DNA from: Chitinophagaceae bacterium UBA1930 | Lineage (GTDB): Bacteria > Bacteroidota > Bacteroidia > Chitinophagales > Chitinophagaceae | Assembly: GCA_002337145.1 (NCBI GenBank) | Contig: DDFK01000002.1 | Coordinates: 124,001-188,000, forward strand | Direction of reading: 5' to 3' | Length of the DNA stretch: 64,000 nt | Shown here: one piece after another, positions 8,758 to 17,794 of the stretch | Numbering within the stretch: position 1 is the stretch's first letter | Layout of the letters: the number at the start of each line of letters is the position of its first letter | The notes under the pieces: generated by a model | What the model was told of the DNA's origin: nothing | The model's input: the letters and a program-made list of their open reading frames with translations, nothing else | Database searches by the model: none | Translations under genes and position numbers: made by a program

Positions 8758-8809
8758 ACAATCTTGTTTAAACAAATTTACTTTTAAAACGGGCATTTTG
8801 TATAAAATA

Positions 8810-8825
8810 TACTAGCATACTAGCA
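8810..8825. promoter_or_regulatory. Tandem octamer, possible operator of the toxin-antitoxin operon
   Basis: TACTAGCA is repeated twice head to tail immediately upstream of the antitoxin gene. Toxin-antitoxin complexes commonly bind repeated sites in their own promoter, so an autoregulatory operator is a reasonable guess, but the location is the only support. Confidence 0.35.
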
Positions 8826-8848
8826 ACCAATAACCAATTAACTTTCTT

Positions 8849-9886
8849 CTACCCCTTATTCGCCAGTTGCCCGCAAGCTGCATCAATATCTTTACCACGG
8901 CTCCTTCTCAGCCTCGCATTTACACGGTTGCTTTCCAAGTAAGCCATAAAGTTATCCGTAGTTTCTTCATCAGGTTTTACAAAACGGAATTCCGAAATAG
9001 GGTTATACTCAATAATGTTGATCAGGTCGGCAGGTACCTGCCTATAAATTTTTATCAAATCATCCGCATCCTTCTGGCTATCGTTCAGGTTCTTGAAAAG
9101 TATGTATTCAAATGTTATTTCATTGCCCGTTTGCTTATAGAAATAGTTCAACGCTTCTATCAACACTTTAATGTTGTTGCTTTCATTAATCGGCATGATC
9201 TCGTTACGCTTTGCATCGGTTGCAGCATGTAGGCTCAATGCCAGTTTAAAACGTACTTTATCATCGCCTAACTGTTTGATCTGTTTGGCAACACCCGCTG
9301 TAGACACCGTAATACGTGTAGGGCTCATAAACAAACCATCTTCTGCACTGATGCGTTCAATGGCTTTCAATACATTTTTATAATTCAGCAAGGGCTCGCC
9401 CATGCCCATAAAAACAATATTCGTCAACTTTTGGTTATAGGTTTCTTCGCTCAGCTTGTTCAGCAAAACCACTTCGTCATAAATTTCATCATAGGTAAGG
9501 TTACGCTTCCTTTCCATATAACCGGTTGCACAGAATTTACAGCTCAGGCTACAGCCTACTTGCGACGATACACAGGCCGTTTTCCTTTTTTCTGTAGGTA
9601 TCAATACACCTTCCACAAAATGGCCATCAAATGTCTTGAACCTGGCTTTTAGCGTACCGTCTTCGCTATGTTGCGATGTGTTGATGGTTAGGGCAGGCAA
9701 CGAAAATGCTTCCTGCAGTTTGGTACGGAGGTCCTTGCTTAGGTTGGTCATGTCATCAAAACTGTTGGCCTGCTTCTGCCAAAGCCATTCCCATACCTGT
9801 TTTGCACGAAATTTCTTTTCGCCCATTTTCAAAAAATAGTCTTCCAATTCTGACGCACTTAAATGGCGGATATTCTGTGTTGACAT
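8849..9886 (-). CDS. rlmN: 23S rRNA (adenine(2503)-C(2))-methyltransferase RlmN
   Basis: The 345-residue radical SAM enzyme methylates C2 of A2503 in 23S rRNA and A37 in some tRNAs. The cluster motif CX3CX2C is at C112, C116, C119 (GCSLSCKFCATGYMERKRNLT), followed by GMGEPLLNY, ITVSTAGV and LALSLHA, and the second catalytic cysteine is C338 in RGKDIDAACGQL. I chose MSTQNIRHLS at 9886; an ATG five codons upstream adds residues not seen in homologues. On the minus strand TATCTTTG (plus 9891-9898) matches the -7 box but ends 4 nt before this start, so transcription would be nearly leaderless. Confidence 0.96.
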   Translation of the reverse strand: MSTQNIRHLSASELEDYFLKMGEKKFRAKQVWEWLWQKQANSFDDMTNLSKDLRTKLQEAFSLPALTINTSQHSEDGTLKARFKTFDGHFVEGVLIPTEKRKTACVSSQVGCSLSCKFCATGYMERKRNLTYDEIYDEVVLLNKLSEETYNQKLTNIVFMGMGEPLLNYKNVLKAIERISAEDGLFMSPTRITVSTAGVAKQIKQLGDDKVRFKLALSLHAATDAKRNEIMPINESNNIKVLIEALNYFYKQTGNEITFEYILFKNLNDSQKDADDLIKIYRQVPADLINIIEYNPISEFRFVKPDEETTDNFMAYLESNRVNARLRRSRGKDIDAACGQLANKG

Positions 9887-9972
9887 GTAGCAAAGATACA
9901 ATTTGCAAATTTGATGAGATGCATTTCACAGATTAAGCAGTTTTGTTTTCCTTTGCCCCTTCGCATGAACCT

Positions 9973-10058
9973 GGCGGTTGCCGGGTTGAAAATATGCAGT
10001 TGATGGGTGCGACGCCCATGCAGTTGCATTGTATTACCGAAGTTGGTTACAAAAAAAT
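9973..10058 (+). repeat. Interspersed core element, copy B
   Basis: CGGTTGCCGGGTT (9974-9986) precedes the perfect core at 10002-10016, then a short hairpin ATGCAGTTGCAT and the shared end GTTGGTTACAAAAAAATAC. The element ends about 6 nt before the ATG of the thiolase gene, so it forms almost all of that gene's 5' leader. Confidence 0.8.
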
Positions 10059-10064
10059 ACAATA

Positions 10065-11258
10065 ATGGAAGCTTGTTATATTATAGACGCCGTTAGAACC
10101 CCAATAGCCCGTTATGGAGGCAAGTTAAGTGGCGTACGCCCCGACGATTTGCTGGCCCATGTAATAAAAGCACTGGTACAAAGGAACCCCGGTATTGATG
10201 TGGACAGGATTGAGGACGTGATTGCAGGTGCCGCCAACCAGGCCGGCGAAGACAACCGGGATGTGGCACGTATGGCCGCATTGCTGGCAGGCCTGCCCGT
10301 GACCGTAGGCGGCAATACCGTGAACCGTTTATGTGCAAGCGGGTTGCAGAGCATTATGGATGCCAGCCGTGCCATTATGTGCAACGAAGGTATGCTGTAC
10401 ATTGCTGGCGGTGTGGAGAGTATGACCCGTGCCCCTTTTGTTACCGCAAAAAGCGATGGTGCCTGGAGCAGGAAAGTGGAAACTTTTGATACCACCATTG
10501 GATGGCGTTTTACCAATAAGAAACTGGCCGAAATGCATCACCCTTATAGCATGGGCGAAACTGCCGAGAATGTGGCCAAGCAATGGAATGTGAGCCGTGA
10601 GCAGCAGGATGTGTTTGCCTATGCATCGCAGGAAAAATATTTTGCTGCATTGCATGCGGGCAAATGGAACGATGAAATAATACCGGTTGAAATAACCGAA
10701 AATAAACAAGCCACCGTATTTGCGGTGGATGAACACCCACGCCAGACTTCGCTGGAAAAGCTGGCTGCCCTGAAACCTGCTTTTGCCAAGGATGGTTCCG
10801 TTACCGCAGGCAACTCATCGGGCATTAACGATGGGTCTGCGGCTTTGTTACTGGCAAGCGAAGAAGCGGTGAAGCTATTTGGCCTTAAGCCTTTGGCAAG
10901 GGTAATGAGTATGGGCGTTGCTGGTGTGGACCCAAGTATTATGGGTGTTGGTCCCATACCCGCCAGCCGAAAAGCCTTGCAGCGTGCAGGTTTAAAGGCA
11001 AGCGACCTGGACCTGATAGAGCTGAACGAAGCATTTGCCAGCCAGGGCATTGCCTGTGTGCGTGACCTTGAACTGGATATGGACAAAGTAAATGTAAACG
11101 GTGGGGCCATTGCCATTGGGCACCCATTGGGTTGTAGCGGCAGCCGTATTTCGGCAACGCTGCTGCACGAACTAAAAAGACGCAACGGTAAGTATGGCCT
11201 GGCAACCATGTGCGTAGGTGTTGGCCAGGGTGCAGCCATTGTTTATGAAGCGTTGTAG
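10065..11258 (+). CDS. Acetyl-CoA acyltransferase (thiolase), PcaF/PaaJ-like
   Basis: The 397-residue thiolase has the three active-site blocks: C90 in NRLCASGLQS, NEAFASQG, and H353 with C383 in GHPLGCSG and TMCVGVGQG. The segment NQAGEDNRDVARMAALLAGLP is characteristic of 3-oxoadipyl-CoA/PaaJ-type thiolases, so cleavage of a dicarboxylic 3-oxoacyl-CoA from aromatic breakdown is likely, but general beta-oxidation cannot be excluded. The start is ATG at 10065; an in-frame TTG at 10029 lies inside the interspersed repeat and adds residues that do not belong to the family. The next gene follows after 32 bp. Confidence 0.9.
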   Translation: MEACYIIDAVRTPIARYGGKLSGVRPDDLLAHVIKALVQRNPGIDVDRIEDVIAGAANQAGEDNRDVARMAALLAGLPVTVGGNTVNRLCASGLQSIMDASRAIMCNEGMLYIAGGVESMTRAPFVTAKSDGAWSRKVETFDTTIGWRFTNKKLAEMHHPYSMGETAENVAKQWNVSREQQDVFAYASQEKYFAALHAGKWNDEIIPVEITENKQATVFAVDEHPRQTSLEKLAALKPAFAKDGSVTAGNSSGINDGSAALLLASEEAVKLFGLKPLARVMSMGVAGVDPSIMGVGPIPASRKALQRAGLKASDLDLIELNEAFASQGIACVRDLELDMDKVNVNGGAIAIGHPLGCSGSRISATLLHELKRRNGKYGLATMCVGVGQGAAIVYEAL

Positions 11259-11290
11259 TCATTAAAAAAGGCATTGCTTTTAATTAGTTA

Positions 11291-13165
11291 ATGAAGAAAT
11301 CTATTGTTGGATATATAGCCGTATTGATGTTGTTTGCACTGATGACTGTTCAAGCGAGTGCCCAGTGCAGCAATGTGGTGAGCACTTTTCCGTACCAGGA
11401 AGGTTTTGAGGCAACCAATGGTGGCTGGACAACAGGCAGTGGTACCTGGCAATGGGGCACGCCATCCAAACAGGTAATAGCCAATGCCGGTGGTGGCAAC
11501 AAGTGTTGGGCTGCGGGCGGTTTAAACAGGGGGCAATTGTACAATGCCAGTGAAGATTCCTGGTTGCAAAGCCCCTGCTTCGATTTTACGAACCTGCACA
11601 ATCCATACATTACGTTTAAACTGATATGGGAGATTGAATGGAAATGGGATGCAGTAACATTGGAGTACACAACCGATGGTGGTGCTACCTGGAATGCACT
11701 GGGCACCAATAACGATGGAGCAAACTGCTTGAATGCTAACTGGTACAATTCCACTTCTTCAAAAAATGGGTGGTCGGGCAATGTGCAACCTTCGGGCACA
11801 TCGGGCAGCTATACCTGCGAAGGCGGTAATGGCAGCGGTACCTGGCTTACGGCAAAACATGTAATGCCCATGCTGGCAGGCAAACAGCAGGTGATGTTCA
11901 GGTTCCATTTTTCGGGCAGTCCCATTTGCCGCGAATACTATGAAGGGTTTGGTGTGGATGATATCGTTATAAAAGAAACACCTGTGGCTGGTGTTGATTT
12001 TGATTATACTTGTAGTGCAAATAACATGGCCAACTTTATAAATGCTTCGGGTGGCTGCCCAACAGGTTATTTATGGAACTTTGGTGATGTGGCTTCTGGG
12101 GTTAATAACGTTTCTACTGATGAAAACCCTGTGCATGTTTTTTCTTCACCAGGTACATATAATGTAAGCCTGACTGCTTATTATTCAAGTGGCCCGCCTT
12201 TATCGTACAGCAAAAGCATCACTATTATCAATGTATCGCCCACAATTATTAGCGGCATACCATGTAATGGCCAGGCAACTGGTGCGTTAAAAGTAACGGT
12301 TACACCCAACAACGTATATAGTTATAGTTGGAACACGACCCCGGTACAAACATCAGCCACAATAAACAATCTTGCTGCAGGCAATTATACTGTTACGGTT
12401 AGTACAGCCAATGTTTGCACTACATCGCAAACCATAGCATTAACGCAGCCCAATGTTTTAATAGCAGCACCTTTAATTACCGATGCCAAATGTGCAAAAG
12501 CAAGCGGGGCCATTGATGCCAATGTAACTGGTGGAACGGCACCTTACCATTACCAATGGTCTAACGGAACGGGCAATGCCATTGCAAGTGGGCTTCTTCC
12601 CGGCACCTATTCATTGAATGTTACCGATAACAATGGTTGTACAACAAATGCAAATAACCTGCTTGTAAAAAATACCGACAATAATATTGCTGTATTCTTG
12701 GGGAATGATACGGCTATTTGCCCCGGCGATAAATTGTTGCTGGATGCAGGCATTTTTGCTACTTACCTATGGCAGGACAATAGTAGCACCCAGACTTTTG
12801 ATGTTGTAAAAACAGGTAAGTATTCGGTAGCCGTTACCGATGCTGACGGGTGCACTGCTTCTGATGAAATAAACGTTACGGTAGATTGCAGCGATGTGTA
12901 TTTTCCTACGGCATTCACACCAAATGGCGATGGCAACAATGATACCTTTGGCCCCATAGGAAACGTAGCGGCGGTTAAGCATTATACATTCAGGATTTAC
13001 AACCGCTTTGGCCAGCTTGTTTTTGAAAGCAACGACCCATATAAAAAATGGAGTGGCAGGCTTCAAGGCATACAACAAACCGCAACATTTGTATGGATGG
13101 CCAACTATACCATCAATGGCAAAATACCTTATAGCAAAAAAGGAACGGTTACGATTATTAGATAG
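11291..13165 (+). CDS. Secreted PKD/SprB-repeat protein with type IX secretion C-terminal domain
   Basis: The 624-residue protein has a signal peptide (about 1-25, ending ASAQC), a jellyroll-like adhesion region (about 30-235, FPYQEGFEATNGGW... and VMFRFHFSGSPICREYYEGFGVDDIVI), a PKD domain (about 240-315), two SprB-like repeats (CNGQATGALKVTV... and CAKASGAIDANVTGGTAPYHYQWSNG) and a C-terminal gliding-motility/type IX sorting domain (FPTAFTPNGDGNNDTFGP to the final IR). The last domain directs export through the type IX system. The role is probably cell-surface adhesion or binding of a polymer. Confidence 0.88.
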   Translation: MKKSIVGYIAVLMLFALMTVQASAQCSNVVSTFPYQEGFEATNGGWTTGSGTWQWGTPSKQVIANAGGGNKCWAAGGLNRGQLYNASEDSWLQSPCFDFTNLHNPYITFKLIWEIEWKWDAVTLEYTTDGGATWNALGTNNDGANCLNANWYNSTSSKNGWSGNVQPSGTSGSYTCEGGNGSGTWLTAKHVMPMLAGKQQVMFRFHFSGSPICREYYEGFGVDDIVIKETPVAGVDFDYTCSANNMANFINASGGCPTGYLWNFGDVASGVNNVSTDENPVHVFSSPGTYNVSLTAYYSSGPPLSYSKSITIINVSPTIISGIPCNGQATGALKVTVTPNNVYSYSWNTTPVQTSATINNLAAGNYTVTVSTANVCTTSQTIALTQPNVLIAAPLITDAKCAKASGAIDANVTGGTAPYHYQWSNGTGNAIASGLLPGTYSLNVTDNNGCTTNANNLLVKNTDNNIAVFLGNDTAICPGDKLLLDAGIFATYLWQDNSSTQTFDVVKTGKYSVAVTDADGCTASDEINVTVDCSDVYFPTAFTPNGDGNNDTFGPIGNVAAVKHYTFRIYNRFGQLVFESNDPYKKWSGRLQGIQQTATFVWMANYTINGKIPYSKKGTVTIIR

Positions 13166-13181
13166 CTATTATTTAAGGTGA

Positions 13182-13571
13182 TTACTTGTAATACACTTCA
13201 TCCAGATAAAACAGCCCATCACTTTTTTTCCAGTACCAGAATTTCTTTTTGTAAATGCAGTATTCGCCTTTCAACGATGTCTTGGAATATTCTTTTGGTA
13301 CATACAATACACGGGGTGGAATCATTTTGTGCCTGGCCATTAAATTGGCTTTTTGTTCGGGCGTAAAAGACCTTTCCAGTTTTGTATAATCTGCTTTGAT
13401 GCCTTCATCTGCAGGCAGGCCGGACTTCGGGGTAATTACCCTGCCCACCCCATCAATAACAACCAATGGAGTTGTTTTTACTACGGGTGCTTCCGTTTTT
13501 GCAGGTATTGTTTTTTTATGGCATGAGGCTGTAAGCAATAAGAGGGCTAATACAAAAACAATGTTCTTCAT
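13182..13571 (-). CDS. Small lipoprotein of unknown function
   Basis: The 129-residue product starts with a lipoprotein signal (MKNIVFVLALLLLTASCHKK, lipid-attachment Cys at 17). The mature part contains VVIDGVGRVITPKSGLPADEGIKADYTKL, a segment rich in Lys/Arg and a tail with CIYKKKFWYWKKSDGLFYLDEVYYK. I do not recognise a named family. A longer open frame extends upstream, but it overlaps the end of hisS and lacks a signal, so the ATG at 13571 is preferred. It is convergent with the type IX cargo gene and follows hisS at 48 bp, so it may be co-transcribed with it. Confidence 0.7.
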   Translation of the reverse strand: MKNIVFVLALLLLTASCHKKTIPAKTEAPVVKTTPLVVIDGVGRVITPKSGLPADEGIKADYTKLERSFTPEQKANLMARHKMIPPRVLYVPKEYSKTSLKGEYCIYKKKFWYWKKSDGLFYLDEVYYK

Positions 13572-13618
13572 AGTGTGTATTTGAACAACCCGAAAGGAAA
13601 AGATTATGCCACGAAATT

Positions 13619-14986
13619 TTAGAATGCATAGTTCAGTAGATCGTGCTGCGTTAGGTTTTCTTGATTGCCGGTTTGCAGGTTCTTCAACATACAACTTGCT
13701 TCTTCCATTTCTTTTGTACCAATAATTGCTGCGTATGCAATTCCTTTTTTGTCTGCATACTTAAACTGTTTGTCAAACTTGGCCTGCTCATGATATATTT
13801 CGCAACGTATGTTTTTTGCCCGTAGCTGTTGCATTAAACCAAAAGCTGTTTTGCTTTCGGCTTCGCCCAGGTTAAAGAACAGCACTTGGGTACCCGTTTC
13901 CACATTTTGAGGAAAAAGTTGCAACTCTTCCATTACATCATATATCCTGTCCACACCAAATGAAATGCCCACACCAGGAATATTCGGTACGCCAAATGTT
14001 CCCGTCAAATCATCATAACGGCCACCGCCGCCAATGCTGCCCATTTGTACGCCTTTGGCTTTTATTTCAAAAATGATACCTGTGTAATAATTCAATCCAC
14101 GGGCAAGGGTAAAGTCGGTAATGATTTGTGATGTATGATTTGCAATTTGCGATTTGCCGTAATCCAAAACATATTCTATTTCTTCAATGCCTTTTTTGCC
14201 AGTTTCGTTTTCGCCAAGCAAGCTTTTTAATTGAACCAATTTTTCTTCATTGCTTCCATCAATGTTTAGATATTGTTCAATGGTTGCAATTTGTGTTTCA
14301 TTCAACCCTCTTTGTAATAGTTCTTCTTTTACTTTTTCCAAACCAATCTTATCCAGCTTGTCAATGGCAATAGTTATGTCTGTCATCTTATCGGCACCGC
14401 CAGCTATCTCTGCCAATGCCGCCAATATTTTCCTGCTGTTGATCCTTATTTCCACATCAATGCCCAGCTTTGCAAAAACGGTTGCATAAATATTGGTCAA
14501 TTCAACTTCATTCAATAAACTCTTGCTACCAACAACATCCGCATCGCATTGGTAAAACTCACGGTAACGCCCCCGTTGTGGCCTGTCTGCACGCCATACA
14601 GGTTGTATCTGATAACGTTTAAAAGGCATCGTTAACTGGCCGTGATTCATGGCCACGTAGCGTGCAAAAGGAATGGTTAAATCGTAACGCAATGCACGCT
14701 CGGTAATGTCAGTATTGTTTTTTCCTTCCAGCACTTTTTCAAAACCTGCCCTTGCCTTTTCGCTTTTATCTGCTAGGCCATTATTGAGAATTTTAAAAAT
14801 CAGTTTGTCGCCTTCATCGCCGTACTTTCCCATCAACGTATCTAAGTTCTCCATGGCTGGTGTTTCCAATGGTTGAAAGCCATACAGTTCAAACACACTG
14901 CGTATAGTATTGAAAATATAATTTCGTTTGCGTACAACGTCTGCACTAAAATCCCTTGTTCCCTGCGGTAAACTTGGCTTTGCCAT
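13619..14986 (-). CDS. hisS: Histidyl-tRNA synthetase
   Basis: The 455-residue class II synthetase charges tRNA-His. Motif 1 (FELYGFQPLETPAMEN), motif 2 (RPQRGRYREFYQCDADVVG), the HisA loop (ARGLNYYTGIIFEI), GGGGRYDDLTG and motif 3 (GVGISFGVDRIYDVM) are all present and in order, followed by a C-terminal anticodon-binding domain (about 365-455). Length and start (MAKPSLPQGTRDF) agree with Bacteroidota homologues. The phosphatase gene lies 45 bp upstream on the same strand. Confidence 0.97.
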   Translation of the reverse strand: MAKPSLPQGTRDFSADVVRKRNYIFNTIRSVFELYGFQPLETPAMENLDTLMGKYGDEGDKLIFKILNNGLADKSEKARAGFEKVLEGKNNTDITERALRYDLTIPFARYVAMNHGQLTMPFKRYQIQPVWRADRPQRGRYREFYQCDADVVGSKSLLNEVELTNIYATVFAKLGIDVEIRINSRKILAALAEIAGGADKMTDITIAIDKLDKIGLEKVKEELLQRGLNETQIATIEQYLNIDGSNEEKLVQLKSLLGENETGKKGIEEIEYVLDYGKSQIANHTSQIITDFTLARGLNYYTGIIFEIKAKGVQMGSIGGGGRYDDLTGTFGVPNIPGVGISFGVDRIYDVMEELQLFPQNVETGTQVLFFNLGEAESKTAFGLMQQLRAKNIRCEIYHEQAKFDKQFKYADKKGIAYAAIIGTKEMEEASCMLKNLQTGNQENLTQHDLLNYAF

Positions 14987-15030
14987 TACTTGTATATTGT
15001 TTGTTTCATTGCACCTGCAATGAAAGTGAT

Positions 15031-15495
15031 TTATTGAAATGTTGAATATTTTTTTACGATTGCCTCACATGCTTTGTCTATCATGTCAAAAACTTTGTGG
15101 TAACCATCTTCCTCGCCATACCAAGGGTCTGGTACATTCCTGTTTTGGCCAGGGTATAGTTCGTTCAGCAACAGGTCGGTTTTGTTATCGTTCCATAATC
15201 CGGCACTTATCCTTCTTACGTCATTATAGTTACTGCTGTCCATCACATAAATCCTGTCAAACTGCTGCATGTCTTCTTGTACAAACTGCCTGCACTGTTG
15301 CTGGCCAATATCTATACCGTTTAGTTTGGCTACTTTTTGCGATAATCGATGCGGTGCTTCGCCCACATGATAGCCGGCGGTGCCTGCACTGTCTACTTCC
15401 CAATCCAAACCAGCTTTATCAATCCTGTATCGCATAATGCCTTCTGCCAAAGGGCTGCGGCAAATATTGCCAAGGCATACCATTAAAATTTTCAT
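15031..15495 (-). CDS. Low-molecular-weight protein-tyrosine-phosphatase
   Basis: The 154-residue protein has the catalytic P-loop at its N-terminus, CLGNICRS (C7 nucleophile, R13), and the general-acid aspartate D123 in DPWYGEEDGYHKVF. Such enzymes dephosphorylate tyrosine residues on proteins, often in capsule or exopolysaccharide control; no kinase or polysaccharide genes are nearby. It probably leads a transcript with hisS. TATCTTTG on the minus strand (plus 15501-15508) matches a -7 box but lies only 5 nt before the start. Confidence 0.93.
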   Translation of the reverse strand: MKILMVCLGNICRSPLAEGIMRYRIDKAGLDWEVDSAGTAGYHVGEAPHRLSQKVAKLNGIDIGQQQCRQFVQEDMQQFDRIYVMDSSNYNDVRRISAGLWNDNKTDLLLNELYPGQNRNVPDPWYGEEDGYHKVFDMIDKACEAIVKKYSTFQ

Positions 15496-15737
15496 CGCGG
15501 CAAAGATAACTGTTCGGGGCTTACTAGGTAAGGGCAGCCCTTTACGGTCTGTTTAAAAACACAGCTGTTACAATTGTTGCAACTTATTGCCGCAGTATTA
15601 TGGATTTTTATTGATGCCTGCATCTTAATTGCAGACCCTGGGCCCGGGTTGGTAACTACATTTTCAAACCATGTAATGTGCAACTGGCTTGCATCCCTTA
15701 TGTGCACCAGTTGTGCATCCAACTCAAACTAAAAATT

Positions 15738-16559
15738 ATGAAACCTGAAAAGATCCTGGAAAGCGACATGCTTGACATTGTGTTCGAAAACAGAAACAAG
15801 GAGTATGGTGCCTACGAATTACGCAAAAACTATAACGGAAGGGTGCAACGGGCATTGGGCGGTACCGCACTTGTTGTGGCCTTTTTTGCCATAACGCAAA
15901 GTTTTAAGGTGACACATAAAACTGGCTCTTTTGTGCCAGAAGTAAAAGATGTTTTTTTGGCAGATATGTCACAGCCTAAAGAAGAAGTAAAGCCTAAGGA
16001 AGAGGTAAAACATAAATCAATTGAACAGCCCAAGGAAATAGCCCAACAACAATTTACACAGCCAATAATTACACAGGATCCCCCTGCACCTGTTGCTACA
16101 GTGGATCAATTGGATAAATCAATTATTAGCGATGTGACTAAAGTGGGTATAGATGCAGATCCTGGGATTTTGGAAGGGCCTAAATCAATAGGGAATAGCC
16201 CTGCTGGAGATATTGTCAAACCTGTTGAGGCAGAAAGCGAGAATGTTGTTAGGGAGTTTGCCGAAACCATGCCCCAATTTCCTGGTGGTAAAGAAGCATT
16301 CATCAAATTCATGCAAAAAAATCTCCGTCAACCCGATGATTTTGATGAAGGGCAGAAACTTACTGTCATCGCAAAATTTATTGTGGATGCAGAAGGCAAT
16401 ATTGTGGACATAGCCATTGTACAGAACGGGCGTAAGGACCTGGACGAAGAAGTGATGCGGGTGGTACGGAAAATGCCCCGGTGGAACCCCGGCATGCAAA
16501 ACGGAAGAAAAGTTCCTGTTTACTTTAAAGTACCCGTAACATTTGTTGGACCAGAATAG
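15738..16559 (+). CDS. tonB: TonB family energy-transducing protein
   Basis: The 273-residue protein has the Bacteroidota TonB layout: a short cytoplasmic part (MLDIVFENRNKEYGAYELRKNY), one membrane helix (about 40-56), a Pro/Lys/Glu-rich periplasmic spacer with PKEEVKPKEEVKHK, and a C-terminal domain with FPGGKEAFIKFMQKNLRQP, YPxx-like and IAIVQNGRKDLDEEVMRVV. It transfers proton-motive force from ExbB/ExbD to outer-membrane receptors. No exbB/exbD genes are next to it. The start at 15738 was chosen over an in-frame ATG at 15678 because all homologues begin at the MKPEKILES segment. Confidence 0.93.
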   Translation: MKPEKILESDMLDIVFENRNKEYGAYELRKNYNGRVQRALGGTALVVAFFAITQSFKVTHKTGSFVPEVKDVFLADMSQPKEEVKPKEEVKHKSIEQPKEIAQQQFTQPIITQDPPAPVATVDQLDKSIISDVTKVGIDADPGILEGPKSIGNSPAGDIVKPVEAESENVVREFAETMPQFPGGKEAFIKFMQKNLRQPDDFDEGQKLTVIAKFIVDAEGNIVDIAIVQNGRKDLDEEVMRVVRKMPRWNPGMQNGRKVPVYFKVPVTFVGPE

Positions 16560-16604
16560 AATTATTCCCTAATTTGCCCATCCCCAATTTTAAGTAATCA
16601 TTAA

Positions 16605-16838
16605 ATGGAACGGAACTACAGGGACAAGCAACATAAAAGCTATACTTTAATGCGTAGAACATACGACATCACCATGGCAATACTCATACTTGGGCTGGCC
16701 GTGGTGATGGCGTTTGGCGAACACTGGCATATAGAAAGAATTACCAACATAGACAAACTACTGCGTTACCTAATGGCGGGCATTTCTTTTTTATACGGCG
16801 GGTTCAGGTTGTACAGAGGAATTAAAGCTGAATATTAA
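16605..16838 (+). CDS. Small two-span membrane protein
   Basis: The 77-residue product has two predicted membrane helices (about 24-40, ITMAILILGLAVVMAFG, and 52-70, LLRYLMAGISFLYGGFRLY) with a basic N-terminus. It lies between tonB (45 bp upstream) and the PstS-like gene (2 bp downstream), so co-expression is very likely. I recognise no named family; the tight packing suggests an accessory role in the same envelope function. Confidence 0.75.
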   Translation: MERNYRDKQHKSYTLMRRTYDITMAILILGLAVVMAFGEHWHIERITNIDKLLRYLMAGISFLYGGFRLYRGIKAEY

Positions 16839-16840
16839 CA

Positions 16841-17749
16841 ATGAAAAGAAAGCTGATTATAGCACTGGGGTTTTTTTGTTGGGTTACTGCGTGTAAAAAC
16901 ACATCGAACAATAAACCTGCAAATACGGATACACCCAAAAGCGGAACAATCCATATAAGCGTGGACGAAAGCTTTAAGCCGGTGATTGAAGAGCAGATAA
17001 AAGTGTACCAATCCACTTACCCCGACGCACACATCATAGCATCTTACAAAGCAGAAATTGAATGCTTCAAGGATCTGGAAAGCGACAGCACAAGACTGAT
17101 TGTTGTAGCAAGGGGATTGACACCAAAAGAGCAGGCCTATTATGAAAGCCAATTGTCTTTCAAGCCTCAATGGTCAGAAGTGGCTTACGATGCGGTTGCC
17201 ATTATTGTAAACAGCAATGGTAAAGACAGTGTATTTACCATGCAAAAAGTGAAAGACATATTAAGCGGCAAAACCAATACGGTTGCCATTATGGATGGAA
17301 AGAACGCTACTAGTACCGTACGTTTCTTGAAAGACTCTGTTTTGCTTGGCAGCGAATTCGGAAAAAATGTAGTGGCAGTAAACGGTAGCGAAGCAGTGGT
17401 AGAAGCAGTTTCCAAAACAACAGATGCCATTGGTTTTGTAGGGCTTAGTTGGGTAGGCAACAACAACGACCCCAAGCAGGAAGCACAACTGAAAAAAATA
17501 AAGCTGGCATTGGTTGAATGCGTGAAATGCGATGAAAAAGGCGTGTTTGCAAAACCTAGTCAGTCAACTATAACATTTGCCCAATACCCTTTGGCACGCC
17601 CCTTGTTTTATATCGTCAAAGAAAATGTAACGGGGTTGGGAACAGGGTTCACCAATTTCATGGCATTGGAAAGGGGGCAGTTGATTTTTAGACGTGCAAC
17701 CCTTGCCCCATCAAAAATAAATTTTAGGGTCAGGAAAACAAATCTCTAA
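16841..17749 (+). CDS. PstS-like substrate-binding lipoprotein
   Basis: The 302-residue protein has a lipoprotein signal with Cys at about 18 (FFCWVTACKN) and the periplasmic phosphate-binding fold: GTIHISVDESFKPVIEEQIKVYQSTYP, a central VAYDAVAIIVNSNG strand typical of PstS, MDGKNATSTVRFLKDSVL, and TTDAIGFVGLSWVG. PstS proteins feed the Pst ABC importer, but no pst transporter genes are present. Its place in a tonB gene group suggests a role linked to outer-membrane uptake or signalling rather than classical Pst import. The next gene follows after 45 bp. Confidence 0.8.
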   Translation: MKRKLIIALGFFCWVTACKNTSNNKPANTDTPKSGTIHISVDESFKPVIEEQIKVYQSTYPDAHIIASYKAEIECFKDLESDSTRLIVVARGLTPKEQAYYESQLSFKPQWSEVAYDAVAIIVNSNGKDSVFTMQKVKDILSGKTNTVAIMDGKNATSTVRFLKDSVLLGSEFGKNVVAVNGSEAVVEAVSKTTDAIGFVGLSWVGNNNDPKQEAQLKKIKLALVECVKCDEKGVFAKPSQSTITFAQYPLARPLFYIVKENVTGLGTGFTNFMALERGQLIFRRATLAPSKINFRVRKTNL

Positions 17750-17794
17750 ATAACTTAGAGCCGGTTTTAGGAATAACAACATAAAATACAACAA

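Noticed and set aside
10112..10516. Long antisense frames over the thiolase gene (also seen over other genes)
   Set aside because: They mirror the codon use of the strongly coding sense strand, lack family motifs and have no sensible starts.
11260..11284. AAAAGGCATTGCTTTT after the first thiolase as a terminator
   Set aside because: The stem is only five A/G-T/C pairs with no T tail; too weak.
15640..15665. CCCTGGGCCCGGG palindromic stretch upstream of tonB as an operator
   Set aside because: It is isolated and G/C-rich by chance in a 242-bp gap; no promoter match is close to it.
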